A stretch of 64,000 nucleotides of DNA, taken from NCBI GenBank assembly GCA_021803465.1, contig JAJZLL010000049.1, forward strand, positions 127,130-191,129. Reading direction: 5' to 3'. This document shows, one piece after another, positions 1 through 9,398 of the stretch (position 1 is the first letter of the stretch; every line of letters starts with the position of its first letter). Source of the DNA: a bacterium (lineage in GTDB: Bacteria; Chloroflexota; Dormibacteria; Aeolococcales; Aeolococcaceae). The notes under the pieces are model-generated. The model ran no database searches. It had not been told where the DNA came from and worked only from the letters and a program-made list of their open reading frames with translations. A program made the translations under genes and the position numbers.

Positions 1-1
1 G

Positions 2-3000
2 GGTTCAGTGTCCTTCACCCTGGACGGCTCGGCTGCTGGCACTGCAACACTATCGGGCACTGGAAGCGCCAGCCTCACGCTGCCAGCATCCCTCGCAGTT
101 GGAAGCCATGCCATTGGAGCGAGCTACGCAGGCAATGCGGACTTCACTGCTGCCACAGCAAGCGGCATATCCGTGAATGTTGCACATGCTTCGACAGGAA
201 CAGCGCTTACTGCTTCCACGGCAAGTGCAACGGTTGGAACAGCAGTCACATTCACAGCTTCAGTGCAGCCAACACTGGATTCCACACCGCCGTCAGGGAC
301 AGTCACGTTCTACGACGGCACTTCCATCCTTGGAACAGCAGCAGTGACCTCTCAGGCCACAGCAAGCTTAACTACTGCAGCACTGGCAGTGGGAACACAT
401 GCCATCACTGCCAAGTACAGTGGTGACGCGAGCTATGCTGGCAGCACTTCCTCCGCGTACACGGAGACGACAACCCTCATTCCGACAACTGTGTCGTTGA
501 GCGCATCTCCCTCCACTTCGGCATATGGGACACCGATTTCGCTGTCCGCACACGTGCAGGGAAGCGGTGGAGCTGCAGTGACCACTGGGACAGTGACGTT
601 TTCAAGTGGCAGCACTGCTCTAGGCTCTGGGACAGTCGGGACCAGTGGTTCTGCCACTCTCACGCTGTCCGGACTTGCCGCAGGTTCGTACTCCATCACA
701 GCCGCGTACTCTGGATCCGGAGTGGATGGATCCGCCTCATCATCAGCACTCACCATTGCAGTGACCAAGATTGCCACGGGCACATCACTCTCCCTTTCCG
801 CAACATCTGGCACGTACGGCACCATCATCAGCGCATCAGCATCAGTGACGGATGCGTCTGGAGCCGCTGTCCCGTCCGGAAGCGTCACCTTCGCAGACGG
901 AACTACAGTGCTTGGGAGTGCATCTCTCAACACCCAGGGGACTGCGACCCTTTCTCTCGGAACTCTCGCAGTGGGCCAGCATTCCATCACGGCAACCTTC
1001 TCGGGAAATGCGAACGATGCGGCAAGCGTCTCGGCAGCGACTGGCGTGAGCATTGCGCAGGCTCCAACGAGCCTCAGCCTCACACCAAGTGGCAGCACTG
1101 TGCAGCTTGGAAACAGTGTGAGCTTCACTGCATCCCTGACAGCGGGAGTCAATGTTCCTGCGCCAACTGGAACAGTCACATTTGCTGATGGAACCACAAA
1201 CCTTGGGACAGCAAGCCTGAGCAGAGGTTCTGCAACCTTCTCCACAGCAGCGCTCGCTGCTGGAGTGCATGGCATCACTGCCACGTACTCTGGAGATGCC
1301 ACCTATGGGGGAAGCACATCCGCCACTGTGGATGTCACAGTCGAGGCAGCTGCAACAACGACTTCCCTTACTGATTCTCCCTCCGCACCCATCTATGGGG
1401 AGAGCGTGACCCTGACAGCATCAGTCTCCGGATCCCAGGCAGGATTTCCAATCAGTGGAACAGTATCCTTCCTTGATGGATCAGCTGTCCTGGGTACTTC
1501 AGATCTCACCTCGCAGGGCACGGCAACCCTGACCGTGAACAGTCTTGCGCTTGGCTCCCATCTGCTCTCAGCGCAGTACAACGGTGCGAAGGACTATCTG
1601 GCAAGCAGTTCCGCCCAGACGACCCTCACCGTTGGAATCGCAGACACGGCTACTGCCCTTGCTGCATCCTCCGCGACCGAGCCATTTGGCAGTGCAGTGA
1701 CGTTCACTGCAACCGTGACATCACCGTACGCAGCCCCGACTGGCGGGTCTGTGACGTTCAGTGAGGGAAGCACTGCACTTGGGACAGTCACACTTGGCGC
1801 GAATGGCACGGCCTCCCTGACGACAACAGCCCTTGGAGTGGGATCCTACACCATAAGCGCATCGTTCAGTGGCGTTCCCGACTTTGCAGCAAGTTCGTCT
1901 GCCGGTGTTGCGTTCTCCGTCTCGAAGGATGCAAGCAGCACGGCACTGTCCGTCACTCCGCAGGGCGGAACATATGGCACTTCTGTGACAATCACTGCGA
2001 ATGTCACAGCTGCTGACACTCCCACTGGCACAGTCACTTTCACTGATGGGAGTGCGACACTTGCCACTGTGCAGCTCAGCAGCAATGGTGCGTCGTACAC
2101 GTTCGTGCCTGCGGAAGGGAGCCACAGCTTTGGCGCAGTATACAGTGGGGATGGCTCCACAAGCGGAAGCACTGCAGCAGTTGTGGCCGACACAATTGGC
2201 GCAGCCACCCCTGGCGTGTCACTTGCGATCAGTCCAGAGCCTGCTCTCGTCAATGAGCAGGTTGTCGCGACTGCATCGCTTGCTCTGCCAAATGGAGCTA
2301 CTGCAGCTCCATCTGGAACCTTCGCATTCGCAGTGAATGGAACGCCAATTGCCTCCTGCGCAGCAGTTGCGCTCTCGAATGGGGTAGCCCAATGCACTGG
2401 CGTACTCCCAGTGGGCACGGATTCAATTACTGCAACGTACAGTGGCGACACAACGTACACGTCAGCATCAGCAAGCGGCAGTGACACTGTGGAAGAAGTT
2501 CCAACCTCTGTTGCCCTCACATCGGCACAGCAGTCGCTCCAGCCAAATGTGCAGGACACGCTCACTGCAGTTGTGACACCCTCTGTGACCTCCCTTGGCA
2601 CGCCAGCAGGAACAGTGAGCTTCTCAGCCAATGGCACTGCCATTCAGGGCTGCGTGAACGTTGCACTTGTGAGTGGAAGCTCCACCTGCAGCTACACTGC
2701 GGGATCGCCAGGAACAGTAGCACTCACGGCAGCGTACAGCGGTAATGGGGAGTTCCTTGCAAGTTCCGGGAGCATCAGCCTCCAGGTGGGTTCAAACCGT
2801 TGTGACCTGCCAGGGAGAGGATGGCATTTCGGTGAATTCGAGCATCTCTTTGATCATTCCGACTGTGGCTCACAGCCTGGACGGTGTGATCTGCCACACA
2901 TCTGGCAGTGCATCGACTACTGGATTCATGTGGCACTGCATGATGGTCACTTCAACAACGGGGATCATGGCAGCGAGCGTGACAATGCTGACTTCAACCG

Positions 3001-3034
3001 TTCATCGGGAATACACTTCCGTAGCACGCGCTAG
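2..3034 (+). CDS. Large Ig-like repeat surface protein (5' end outside window)
   Basis: The frame is open from the first bases, so the true start lies upstream. The protein is about ten tandem units of roughly 90-100 residues. Each unit has the Big_3-type pattern: a GTVTF(x)DG turn, a LGT(A/V) strand and a closing (A/T)YSGD-like strand (for example AKYSGDASYAG, ATYSGDATYGG, ATYSGDTTYTS). It is very rich in Ser, Thr, Ala and Gly, typical of extracellular adhesive or structural proteins. No anchor is visible. The last 80 residues, from about 2790, change abruptly to a His/Trp/Cys/Asp-rich composition. This looks like out-of-frame translation, while the next frame over that stretch stays Ser/Thr/Val-rich, so a frameshift near 2790-2800 is likely. 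The following gene begins 12 bp downstream. Confidence 0.85.
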   Translation, partial: GSVSFTLDGSAAGTATLSGTGSASLTLPASLAVGSHAIGASYAGNADFTAATASGISVNVAHASTGTALTASTASATVGTAVTFTASVQPTLDSTPPSGTVTFYDGTSILGTAAVTSQATASLTTAALAVGTHAITAKYSGDASYAGSTSSAYTETTTLIPTTVSLSASPSTSAYGTPISLSAHVQGSGGAAVTTGTVTFSSGSTALGSGTVGTSGSATLTLSGLAAGSYSITAAYSGSGVDGSASSSALTIAVTKIATGTSLSLSATSGTYGTIISASASVTDASGAAVPSGSVTFADGTTVLGSASLNTQGTATLSLGTLAVGQHSITATFSGNANDAASVSAATGVSIAQAPTSLSLTPSGSTVQLGNSVSFTASLTAGVNVPAPTGTVTFADGTTNLGTASLSRGSATFSTAALAAGVHGITATYSGDATYGGSTSATVDVTVEAAATTTSLTDSPSAPIYGESVTLTASVSGSQAGFPISGTVSFLDGSAVLGTSDLTSQGTATLTVNSLALGSHLLSAQYNGAKDYLASSSAQTTLTVGIADTATALAASSATEPFGSAVTFTATVTSPYAAPTGGSVTFSEGSTALGTVTLGANGTASLTTTALGVGSYTISASFSGVPDFAASSSAGVAFSVSKDASSTALSVTPQGGTYGTSVTITANVTAADTPTGTVTFTDGSATLATVQLSSNGASYTFVPAEGSHSFGAVYSGDGSTSGSTAAVVADTIGAATPGVSLAISPEPALVNEQVVATASLALPNGATAAPSGTFAFAVNGTPIASCAAVALSNGVAQCTGVLPVGTDSITATYSGDTTYTSASASGSDTVEEVPTSVALTSAQQSLQPNVQDTLTAVVTPSVTSLGTPAGTVSFSANGTAIQGCVNVALVSGSSTCSYTAGSPGTVALTAAYSGNGEFLASSGSISLQVGSNRCDLPGRGWHFGEFEHLFDHSDCGSQPGRCDLPHIWQCIDYWIHVALHDGHFNNGDHGSERDNADFNRSSGIHFRSTR

Positions 3035-3046
3035 GAGGATGACAGT

Positions 3047-4660
3047 ATGGCGCGGAAGGATGGAAGTGTCTCTGCACTGAAGCTTTGTGGATCAGTGGTT
3101 GTCACATGCGCGCTCATCGTGCTCTGCACTCTTGGATCTGCACGTGTTCTTGGAGCCGAAGCCCTGACAGCGTCATCCGGCGAGTATGTTGTGATGAAAA
3201 CCTACACCCCAACATCCGTGCAGTGGAGCTGGGCTGCCACGGGCGCATGTCCAGCAGGTGTTCCCACGTTTGCATACAACAGCACTGGAGGGTCTTCCTT
3301 CAATGCTGTTCAGTCTGGATCAGACTGTGTGGCTGCAAACGCTACTCTCATCAACTCCGTACCCACAGGAGCAGCGACCATTCTCTGTCTTCTCCCATCT
3401 GGCACAGCATGCAACGGCAACAACGCTCCTGCTGCGACTGTTCTTGTCACCAAGCCAAGCGCACAGATTGTCCCGACGACCATAGCCAATGGCTATGTCG
3501 AGTCAACCTACACGGTAACCTCTTCTGGAGTAAATGACACAAATGCGGGAAGCATCTGCATCACAGCTTCATCGAGCACTCCTTGCAGTGGCACACCCAT
3601 TCCGGTGACCCCAGTGGGAAGCGCTACACAGCAGGTGGTTCGGGTACCGCTTTCCACTCTCGCAGCTGTTCTCTCCCAGACTTCTGTCTATCCCGTAATA
3701 ACCTCGGGATATCAAATCTTTCCTGAATATACGAATTCCAACATTGTGGGCCAGGGAGGCAATATTCTCACACCCGCAGCGCCTACCTTCGGTGTGACAA
3801 TCACCACCTCGACGACAGCCACGGCTGTGCACCTGGGAGCATCTTCCATTGTCGCTGGATCGACTGTTTCTCTGTCCGCCTCTGTCACTTCAGCGACAGC
3901 AGGATCCGTCAACTTTAGTGACAATGCTGGCTCGCTTGGATCATGCTCCCTTTCCGCATCAGGTTCCGGAAGCGGCTGCTCCATCCAGAGCAGCGCATTC
4001 TCGTATTCTGGAACCTACACCATCACAGCATCGTATCAGGCAGCGTTTTCCAACACGAGCAGTGGAAAGGCAACGACCCTGTTTCTGGGATCTGCGGGTT
4101 CCACGACACTCACTGTGACAGCTCCGTCCACACCCACACCCACACCTGCGCCCACACCCACTTCCACAGCGATACCAACACCCACCCCAACGTCCACCCT
4201 CTCCCCTACACCCTCACCAGCCCGCTCTTCTACGCCAGTGCCCACACCAAAGCCCACGCAGAAGGGCACTGCAGCCACACCCACTCCAACCCCAGCACCG
4301 ACACCAACACCAACGCCTTTGCCGACAGCCACGCCGACTGTTCCGCCGAGTCCCACTGCCACAACGTCCACCAGCGTACTCCCGCTGCCGTTTGCTCTTT
4401 CATCCACTTCCGGTGGAAACGGGAGCAGCCATTCTGGGAGCTCCACAGGGGGTTCCTCCAGCGTTGTCCCCCAGGCAATCTACGCGACAGGCCTTCCCAT
4501 CGTGCTCCCCATCTCCATCATTGGGGGACTCTTCTTCGGTCCCTCCCTGCTGCATGTCCTCTATGGATACATGCTGTTCGCAGTCGCACTCCTTGCGCTC
4601 GGCATCATCGGTGAAGAGGCCAGATGGTACGTCATCATGCGGCATCTTGTTCGCCGGTGA
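3047..4660 (+). CDS. Secreted protein with Ig-like domain, Thr-Pro linker and C-terminal membrane anchor
   Basis: This is a 537-residue surface protein of unknown function. The start ATG has an AGGAGG Shine-Dalgarno 8 nt upstream. Residues 10-37 form a signal peptide. A Ser/Thr-rich body follows, with one Ig-like unit near residues 250-350 ([16 protein letters not shown] and YTITASYQ strands). A low-complexity (TP)n linker spans about residues 360-445. The C-terminus has one or two membrane segments (about 480-530) and a short basic tail. This is the architecture of a wall- or membrane-anchored stalked protein. It follows the Ig-repeat protein by 12 bp and is probably cotranscribed with it. 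Confidence 0.85.
   Translation: MARKDGSVSALKLCGSVVVTCALIVLCTLGSARVLGAEALTASSGEYVVMKTYTPTSVQWSWAATGACPAGVPTFAYNSTGGSSFNAVQSGSDCVAANATLINSVPTGAATILCLLPSGTACNGNNAPAATVLVTKPSAQIVPTTIANGYVESTYTVTSSGVNDTNAGSICITASSSTPCSGTPIPVTPVGSATQQVVRVPLSTLAAVLSQTSVYPVITSGYQIFPEYTNSNIVGQGGNILTPAAPTFGVTITTSTTATAVHLGASSIVAGSTVSLSASVTSATAGSVNFSDNAGSLGSCSLSASGSGSGCSIQSSAFSYSGTYTITASYQAAFSNTSSGKATTLFLGSAGSTTLTVTAPSTPTPTPAPTPTSTAIPTPTPTSTLSPTPSPARSSTPVPTPKPTQKGTAATPTPTPAPTPTPTPLPTATPTVPPSPTATTSTSVLPLPFALSSTSGGNGSSHSGSSTGGSSSVVPQAIYATGLPIVLPISIIGGLFFGPSLLHVLYGYMLFAVALLALGIIGEEARWYVIMRHLVRR
4121..4380 (+). repeat. Low-complexity ACACCC-type repeat encoding a Thr-Pro linker
   Basis: Degenerate tandem CCCACA/CCAACA triplet runs encode the (Thr-Pro)n linker of the enclosing surface protein. 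Codons vary within the run, so it is maintained as protein sequence rather than as an exact DNA repeat. Such tracts can still slip in length. Confidence 0.75.
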
Positions 4661-4671
4661 GGAGCATTCAT

Positions 4672-5334
4672 TTACTGCTTCGCTGTGCAGAGTCCAGGGA
4701 GAGCTGCGACTCTGGGTCCATGCACCCAGAGCACGACACCGTTCGTGGTGACTGCTGCACAATCGAAGTTCTGGGAGAAGGCTGCCAGTGCTGTGCTGGA
4801 CTGGAAGAGCGTAGCTACAGGATTTGATTTCGCAATTGCAGAGCCGAGGAATGCGACCAGGCCAGTGGGAAGGCTGAAATTTCCTATTCGGATTGCTGTG
4901 AGTGTTGGTGTTACCAGAGGAAGTGTATTGCCAGAGGAGAGGGTGAAATAGCCTGCCCTCCAGATACCTAGGGGACCTATGTGGATGACATCGGCAATGA
5001 CAATCTTGCCATCCCATGTGGTCACCTGGAGTGACGTGTCGACGCCGGAAGGCGTTGCTGCAGTGACGGACTGTGCGAGCACGGTCAGATCACTTTCCGT
5101 GAGAACGATCCGGGCATGGCCAGTACTGGGAAGCTGTGACTGCACGGAACTTCCCACAGCAGCAATGATGCCCGCTGCTGTAGGAGCCGTGGGAGGGCCT
5201 GTGGGAGAGGTGACCCCAGGAGGAGTCGTGTGGGCATTCCAGAAGAGAAGGCCCCCTAGCAGAATGATTGCAGCAAGGAGCGTGCCACAGCAGCACCCCC
5301 GGATACTTCCGCGCTGCGCAGTTCGTGAAGCCAC
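4672..5334 (-). CDS. Membrane-anchored protein of unknown function
   Basis: This 220-residue protein starts with GTG. A short basic Cys-containing N-terminus precedes one membrane segment (about residues 15-33) and a Pro/Thr-rich linker. The outside domain contains ARIVLTESDLTVLA, which resembles the repeated (L)TE(x)(D/E)LN motif of YpmS/LmeA-like lipid-binding proteins, followed by beta-rich sequence with a terminal Cys pair. The similarity is too weak to name a family. It sits 24 bp downstream of another small membrane protein on the same strand and probably shares its transcript. It converges with the preceding plus-strand gene. Confidence 0.65.
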   Translation of the reverse strand: MASRTAQRGSIRGCCCGTLLAAIILLGGLLFWNAHTTPPGVTSPTGPPTAPTAAGIIAAVGSSVQSQLPSTGHARIVLTESDLTVLAQSVTAATPSGVDTSLQVTTWDGKIVIADVIHIGPLGIWRAGYFTLSSGNTLPLVTPTLTAIRIGNFSLPTGLVAFLGSAIAKSNPVATLFQSSTALAAFSQNFDCAAVTTNGVVLWVHGPRVAALPGLCTAKQ

Positions 5335-5358
5335 AAGGGCAACCCCCGTGTGCGATGT

Positions 5359-5862
5359 TCAGCCGATGTTGGAACGAATGATGAGTACAGTGCCTCCAAC
5401 GCCGAGGAGGATGACAATCATCACAATAAACACTCCCTGCCAGCTTGTCGACCCATTTCCCGGGACGATGGACTGCGGGACTGAGGCAAGGTTGTAGGAC
5501 GGCTGCGCAACAAACGATGGAGGGAGGTGGACAGGAATGCTCGAGGTGAAGCCTCCCCCAGCGCTCATTGTGGAGATGGGAGGAGCAGTGGGAGGAACGG
5601 TTGGAGTCGGGTATGCGCTTGAAGAGGGAAGGAGGATGGTGACAGGTGTCGCAGTGGGTGACAGCGACACGGTGGGCGAAGGTGTGGCTGTCTGAGTGAA
5701 GGATGGTGGTGGTGGCGGAGTGGGCTTGTCGTGGGCAGCATGCACGACTGCACCTGGAAGAAGAAGCAGAAACCCGCCAGCCAGGAGAAGCGCGGTTCCG
5801 CAAAGTGCGCCCAGTCGACGTGCTTGTCGTGTGCTGCGGAGTGCAAGGTGAGCTGCTCGCAT
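5359..5862 (-). CDS. Small secreted Pro/Thr-rich protein with C-terminal membrane anchor
   Basis: This 167-residue protein of unknown role has a signal peptide over residues 15-40 (ALLLAGGFLLLLPGAVVHA). A Pro/Ser/Thr-rich extracellular stretch follows, then a single C-terminal membrane helix (about residues 140-160) and a short RSNIG tail. I chose ATG 5862 because the longer upstream frame lies inside the neighbouring hydrolase gene and lacks protein-like composition, while this start directly precedes the signal peptide. The start lies 14 bp downstream of the hydrolase stop, suggesting a common transcript. Confidence 0.65.
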   Translation of the reverse strand: MRAAHLALRSTRQARRLGALCGTALLLAGGFLLLLPGAVVHAAHDKPTPPPPPSFTQTATPSPTVSLSPTATPVTILLPSSSAYPTPTVPPTAPPISTMSAGGGFTSSIPVHLPPSFVAQPSYNLASVPQSIVPGNGSTSWQGVFIVMIVILLGVGGTVLIIRSNIG

Positions 5863-5876
5863 CAGGGTGAAGTCCT

Positions 5877-8279
5877 TCAGACCGTGTCCGGTGTCAATAT
5901 GAGCGTACTCTTGATGGCAGCTTGGACGTTTGTGGTCGTCCAGGGAAGCGGAAGCTGCTCGTTCCGAAGCCAGCGCTTCATGAGGTCGCGGTAATGCCTG
6001 GAGCCGGGCTGTCCGGACTGTCCAGGATAGTGGATGCCACTTGAGAGGTCCCAGTTGCCTGGATCGAGGATCTGTCGCCATGAGGGAGCCCACATGGTTG
6101 TGGCAAACGGTTCACGGGGATTGAAGGCGCTGGCAGCAACAGTGTCCGTGCTTCCGGGCATGGGTACAGGTCCCACGTTGAAGATGAGGCGCAGAAACCA
6201 CCGCTCGCCAAAAGGGTGAAGAAGCGTGAGGTGGTGGATGCGTCCCCACTTCTTCGAATGCACTCGTTTCGCAAGTGACTGATGGTCCGTGGCAGCATCT
6301 CCCAGCGCATGCTCAACCACCTGGCTCCATGATGTGACGCCCTGAAAGAGCTTTGTGTCATCCGATGCCCAGAGGCTCAGGAGATATGGTGTGAACCGTC
6401 CAATGGTGTTGCCCGGATACCCGAACACAGGGTGAGTGAGCGAGAATCCGGCTACTGCTGTCCATGCATCGCCACAGAAGGGCACAAGAGCATGCTCGTG
6501 GAGTCGGCGAAGGAAGCATTCGAACAGGGCCGGTTCCTCCTTCCCAGGGTCCATGGCCCCATCCCAGGCGATGAGCTTCTGTCGGACCGTTTCCGCATTG
6601 CCACTGCAGGTGAGGCCCCGGAGGAGACGAATGCTCTCCTGTGCTGGGAGCGAGATGATGTCTAGCTGGAGCTCCTTCATGTCCTGCGCTGTGAGGTACC
6701 GTCTGTCGAGAAGAGAGGCAATCCGTTTTGCACGGTAGCCGTTCATGTAGTCATTGCCAATGTACTTGGGGAACCCGTCCCCGACGATCTGGTTGTTTGC
6801 AGTGATGATGCATTCTTCAGGAGGGTCGAAAAGCTGGGGAACTTCCGCATCGCTGAGAAAGCGCTCCCAGAGCGCATCTCCAGTCCATCCAGGAACGGGA
6901 AGACCGCTTGGCCTGCGCTTCCGCACGGGAATCCTGCCACAGGTGAAATAGCCGATGTGCCCTTCCGTATCCGCGTAGACGACATTCTGCGATGGAGCAT
7001 CGAGGAACGCATGCGCCTGGCGGAAGGACTCCCAGTCCTTGGCCCGCTGTGTCCGGAGCATCGCTTCCGCATTCCGTCCAGGGGGATTTGCTGTCCATTG
7101 CAGTGCCAGTCCTTTCCAGCTTCCCCTGTCGGATGCGTCAATGCGCTCAACGACGGGTCCGTGGCGAGTGACAATGACATCCTCGACGACATCCGAGCTG
7201 TCACGGACACGGATGATCTCGCGGATGATCTTGCTGGGCCGTGCCCCCTTCTCTGTGCGGTATCTGCGATACCCGGGTCCATCGAATTCCTCGACAACCA
7301 GGTCCTGGGCATCTGCGAACGAGTTCGTGTAGCCCCATGCGCAGTTCCTGTTGTGCCCAATGAGGGTGAACGGCATTCCGGGAAAGGTGACACCAGTCGA
7401 CTCGAAGTCCTTTTCCACCTGGATGTGGGCTCCATACCACTGTGAGGGCACAGAGGGAAGAAGGTGGGGGTCATTGCACAGCAGCGGACTTCCTGACTCC
7501 GTCCTGCCTCCTGCAAGGACCCACGAGTTGCTCCCTCCCTTACCGAAGTTGAGCCAGCGGTCAGCCTCCTGGAAAAGGTTCCGGGCATTCTTGAGCTTGG
7601 CTCCTGAAAGATGCCGGACTGTGTCCTGAAGAATGGTGGGGTTCGCCTCTGGATACAGCACATCGAGTTCCGCTGCCTTCTCTGGTCCAAGAAGCTGAAG
7701 CACATCGAGCCGCTGCTTCTCGACATCCCAGTTGAGCGAGAGGCTGAGTCCCAGAAGCTTCACTATCGCAAGGGAGTCCACGGGTGTCCAGGGTTCTGGC
7801 TCGAGTCCCCGGAGAAGACGGAATTCGAGGGGCAGACGGCGAGCAGTTCTGCGGGCTGCATTCACTCCGGCTGCATACGCCTCGAGCATGACCTTCGCAT
7901 CACCATTTGTGGATGTCCATTCCTCCTCGGCAAGCCGTCGGAGTCCCACCCGCCGGAGAAAGCGGTCAGCCTCGACTGTCGCAGTTCCTGCAAATTCACT
8001 CAGCCTGCCTCCAGCAACACGCCGGGCAAGCTCGAGCTGCCAGAGGCGATCCTGTCCATGGAGAAATCCCATGGTGAATGCCCCATCGTGCATAGAGGCG
8101 GCAGTGATGTTGGGGACGCCATGGGAATCGAAGCCTATGGTGACAGGCGCATCGAGCTCAGTGAAGCTGAGCGTTCCTGTCTTCAGAGGAAGTGCCGATT
8201 TGAAGAGCCACCACCATCCATATACGCCTCCCGCCAGCAGGAGTGCAATGATGATGATGAGAATGAGTATGGTGAGCAT
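5877..8279 (-). CDS. Penicillin acylase (Ntn-hydrolase) family protein
   Basis: This is an 800-residue amidase of the penicillin acylase / acyl-homoserine-lactone acylase family. These enzymes self-cleave and use the new N-terminal Ser of the beta chain to hydrolyse amide-linked acyl groups. The GSNSWVLAG motif places the processing site at Gly249|Ser250. The alpha region shows the usual GVPNI and GFLHGQDRLWQLE signatures. A single membrane helix (residues 2-22) replaces a cleavable signal peptide, so the enzyme probably faces the outside while tethered. The size matches the family. The substrate cannot be read from sequence. Quorum-signal lactones, acyl peptides and beta-lactams are all possible. 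Confidence 0.9.
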   Translation of the reverse strand: MLTILILIIIIALLLAGGVYGWWWLFKSALPLKTGTLSFTELDAPVTIGFDSHGVPNITAASMHDGAFTMGFLHGQDRLWQLELARRVAGGRLSEFAGTATVEADRFLRRVGLRRLAEEEWTSTNGDAKVMLEAYAAGVNAARRTARRLPLEFRLLRGLEPEPWTPVDSLAIVKLLGLSLSLNWDVEKQRLDVLQLLGPEKAAELDVLYPEANPTILQDTVRHLSGAKLKNARNLFQEADRWLNFGKGGSNSWVLAGGRTESGSPLLCNDPHLLPSVPSQWYGAHIQVEKDFESTGVTFPGMPFTLIGHNRNCAWGYTNSFADAQDLVVEEFDGPGYRRYRTEKGARPSKIIREIIRVRDSSDVVEDVIVTRHGPVVERIDASDRGSWKGLALQWTANPPGRNAEAMLRTQRAKDWESFRQAHAFLDAPSQNVVYADTEGHIGYFTCGRIPVRKRRPSGLPVPGWTGDALWERFLSDAEVPQLFDPPEECIITANNQIVGDGFPKYIGNDYMNGYRAKRIASLLDRRYLTAQDMKELQLDIISLPAQESIRLLRGLTCSGNAETVRQKLIAWDGAMDPGKEEPALFECFLRRLHEHALVPFCGDAWTAVAGFSLTHPVFGYPGNTIGRFTPYLLSLWASDDTKLFQGVTSWSQVVEHALGDAATDHQSLAKRVHSKKWGRIHHLTLLHPFGERWFLRLIFNVGPVPMPGSTDTVAASAFNPREPFATTMWAPSWRQILDPGNWDLSSGIHYPGQSGQPGSRHYRDLMKRWLRNEQLPLPWTTTNVQAAIKSTLILTPDTV

Positions 8280-8356
8280 GGTTGTTCAGGACAGGAGCTT
8301 ACAGCCAGGTCAGGGAAACGCTCCTACGTTTCACCACGATACGCTCTCGGCGCAGC

Positions 8357-9301
8357 TCAGTGTGCATGTTGGCTGGACAGATCATGCTTCATCTGGAAGA
8401 ATGCTGCGGTTGCATCGATGCCATCCGCAAGGGAAACGCGTGGAGTCCAATGGAGCACATCCCTGGCACGCGAGATGTCGATGCATGATCTCCGCTGCTC
8501 TCCAGGCTTTGCTGCATCATGCGCTGCAGTCTCAGGACCTCCACACCTGCGTGCAATGACACCATAAAGCGCATTGACAGACGTTTCGAGACCCGTGCCG
8601 ATATTGAAGATGCCAGGTGCCCTGGCGTCCAGGGCAGCACAGTTCGCTGCGACAACATCAGTCACAAAGACGTAGTCCCGGGTCTGTTCCCCATCTCCAT
8701 GAATGGCAAGGGGCTCATGCCCGAACAGGCGGCTGCAGAAGATGGCGACCACACCTGCCTCCCCATGAGGGTCCTGCCGTGGTCCATAGACGTTTCCATA
8801 ACGGAGCGCAGTGAAGAGCATGGGATGCTGCGCAGCAACCATCATGCCGTATATCTCCCCAGCACGCTTCGCTGCACCATAGAAGGAAAGCGGTGCGTTC
8901 GGATGGTCCTCCGGGGTCGGAATGACATCGCTTTCCCCATACACCGTTCCTCCGCTCGAGGCGAAGATGACCTGACCTGCTCCCGCCTCAGCGCATGCTG
9001 TAAGGACATTCACGGTTCCCAGCACATTGATGGTCGTGTCGTGCAGGGGATGTTCCATGGACTGGCGCACGTCTATTTGCGCAGCAAGATGGATGACTGC
9101 TTCCGGCCTGAAGTCCAGGATGGCTTCCCGTGCTGCAGTGTCCACTACTGAGCTGGTGAAAAGAGTCACACCTTCGGGGACGTGTTCCCGCTTGCCACTA
9201 CTGAAATCATCGAGAATGGCTACTGTATCACCTCTGCGGAGGAGTTCCTCCACAAGATGCGAACCAATGAAGCCAGCACCACCTGTGACAAGAATGCGCA
9301 T
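8357..9301 (-). CDS. NAD-dependent epimerase, UDP-glucose 4-epimerase-like (extended SDR)
   Basis: This 314-residue extended SDR has an N-terminal TGGAGFIGSHL Rossmann motif and an acidic DD at the end of beta-2 (AILDDFSSGK). The catalytic set is Ser in FASSGGTVYG plus the YxxxK in FYGAAK, and the LRYGNVYGPRQ strand is typical of GalE-like sugar-nucleotide epimerases. The substrate is probably a UDP-sugar for surface glycans. The start at 9301 (MRILVTGG) is preferred over GTG 9316 because a GAGG element sits at suitable distance and the Rossmann strand begins at residue 2. About 77 bp separate it from the acylase gene downstream. Confidence 0.88.
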   Translation of the reverse strand: MRILVTGGAGFIGSHLVEELLRRGDTVAILDDFSSGKREHVPEGVTLFTSSVVDTAAREAILDFRPEAVIHLAAQIDVRQSMEHPLHDTTINVLGTVNVLTACAEAGAGQVIFASSGGTVYGESDVIPTPEDHPNAPLSFYGAAKRAGEIYGMMVAAQHPMLFTALRYGNVYGPRQDPHGEAGVVAIFCSRLFGHEPLAIHGDGEQTRDYVFVTDVVAANCAALDARAPGIFNIGTGLETSVNALYGVIARRCGGPETAAHDAAKPGEQRRSCIDISRARDVLHWTPRVSLADGIDATAAFFQMKHDLSSQHAH

Positions 9302-9343
9302 TAAGAATGACCTCACGATTGCGGAACATTGGTGGGAGATGGA

Positions 9344-9381
9344 AAATCGGTGACTGCTTCACACGAAACAGTCACCGATTT
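9344..9381 (-). terminator. Strong intrinsic terminator-like hairpin
   Basis: A perfect 13-bp inverted repeat (AAATCGGTGACTG / CAGTCACCGATTT) has a 12-nt loop. On the minus strand it is followed by a short T run. It lies just after the stop of the AT-hook protein gene and just before the epimerase gene start, so it should end the AT-hook transcript. Confidence 0.75.
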
Positions 9382-9398
9382 GGCTTGAGAGTTACAGA

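Noticed and set aside
433..2643. Long minus-strand open frames inside the Ig-repeat gene
   Set aside because: They are antisense shadows. They follow the repeat periodicity of the plus-strand gene and have Val/Pro/Cys-rich compositions without domains.
4121..4380. Possible CRISPR-like or satellite repeat
   Set aside because: The units are short, degenerate and in frame with a Thr-Pro protein linker. There are no spacers.
5863..6093. N-terminal extension of the small anchored protein
   Set aside because: It overlaps the coding end of the penicillin acylase gene and precedes a clear signal peptide start at 5862.
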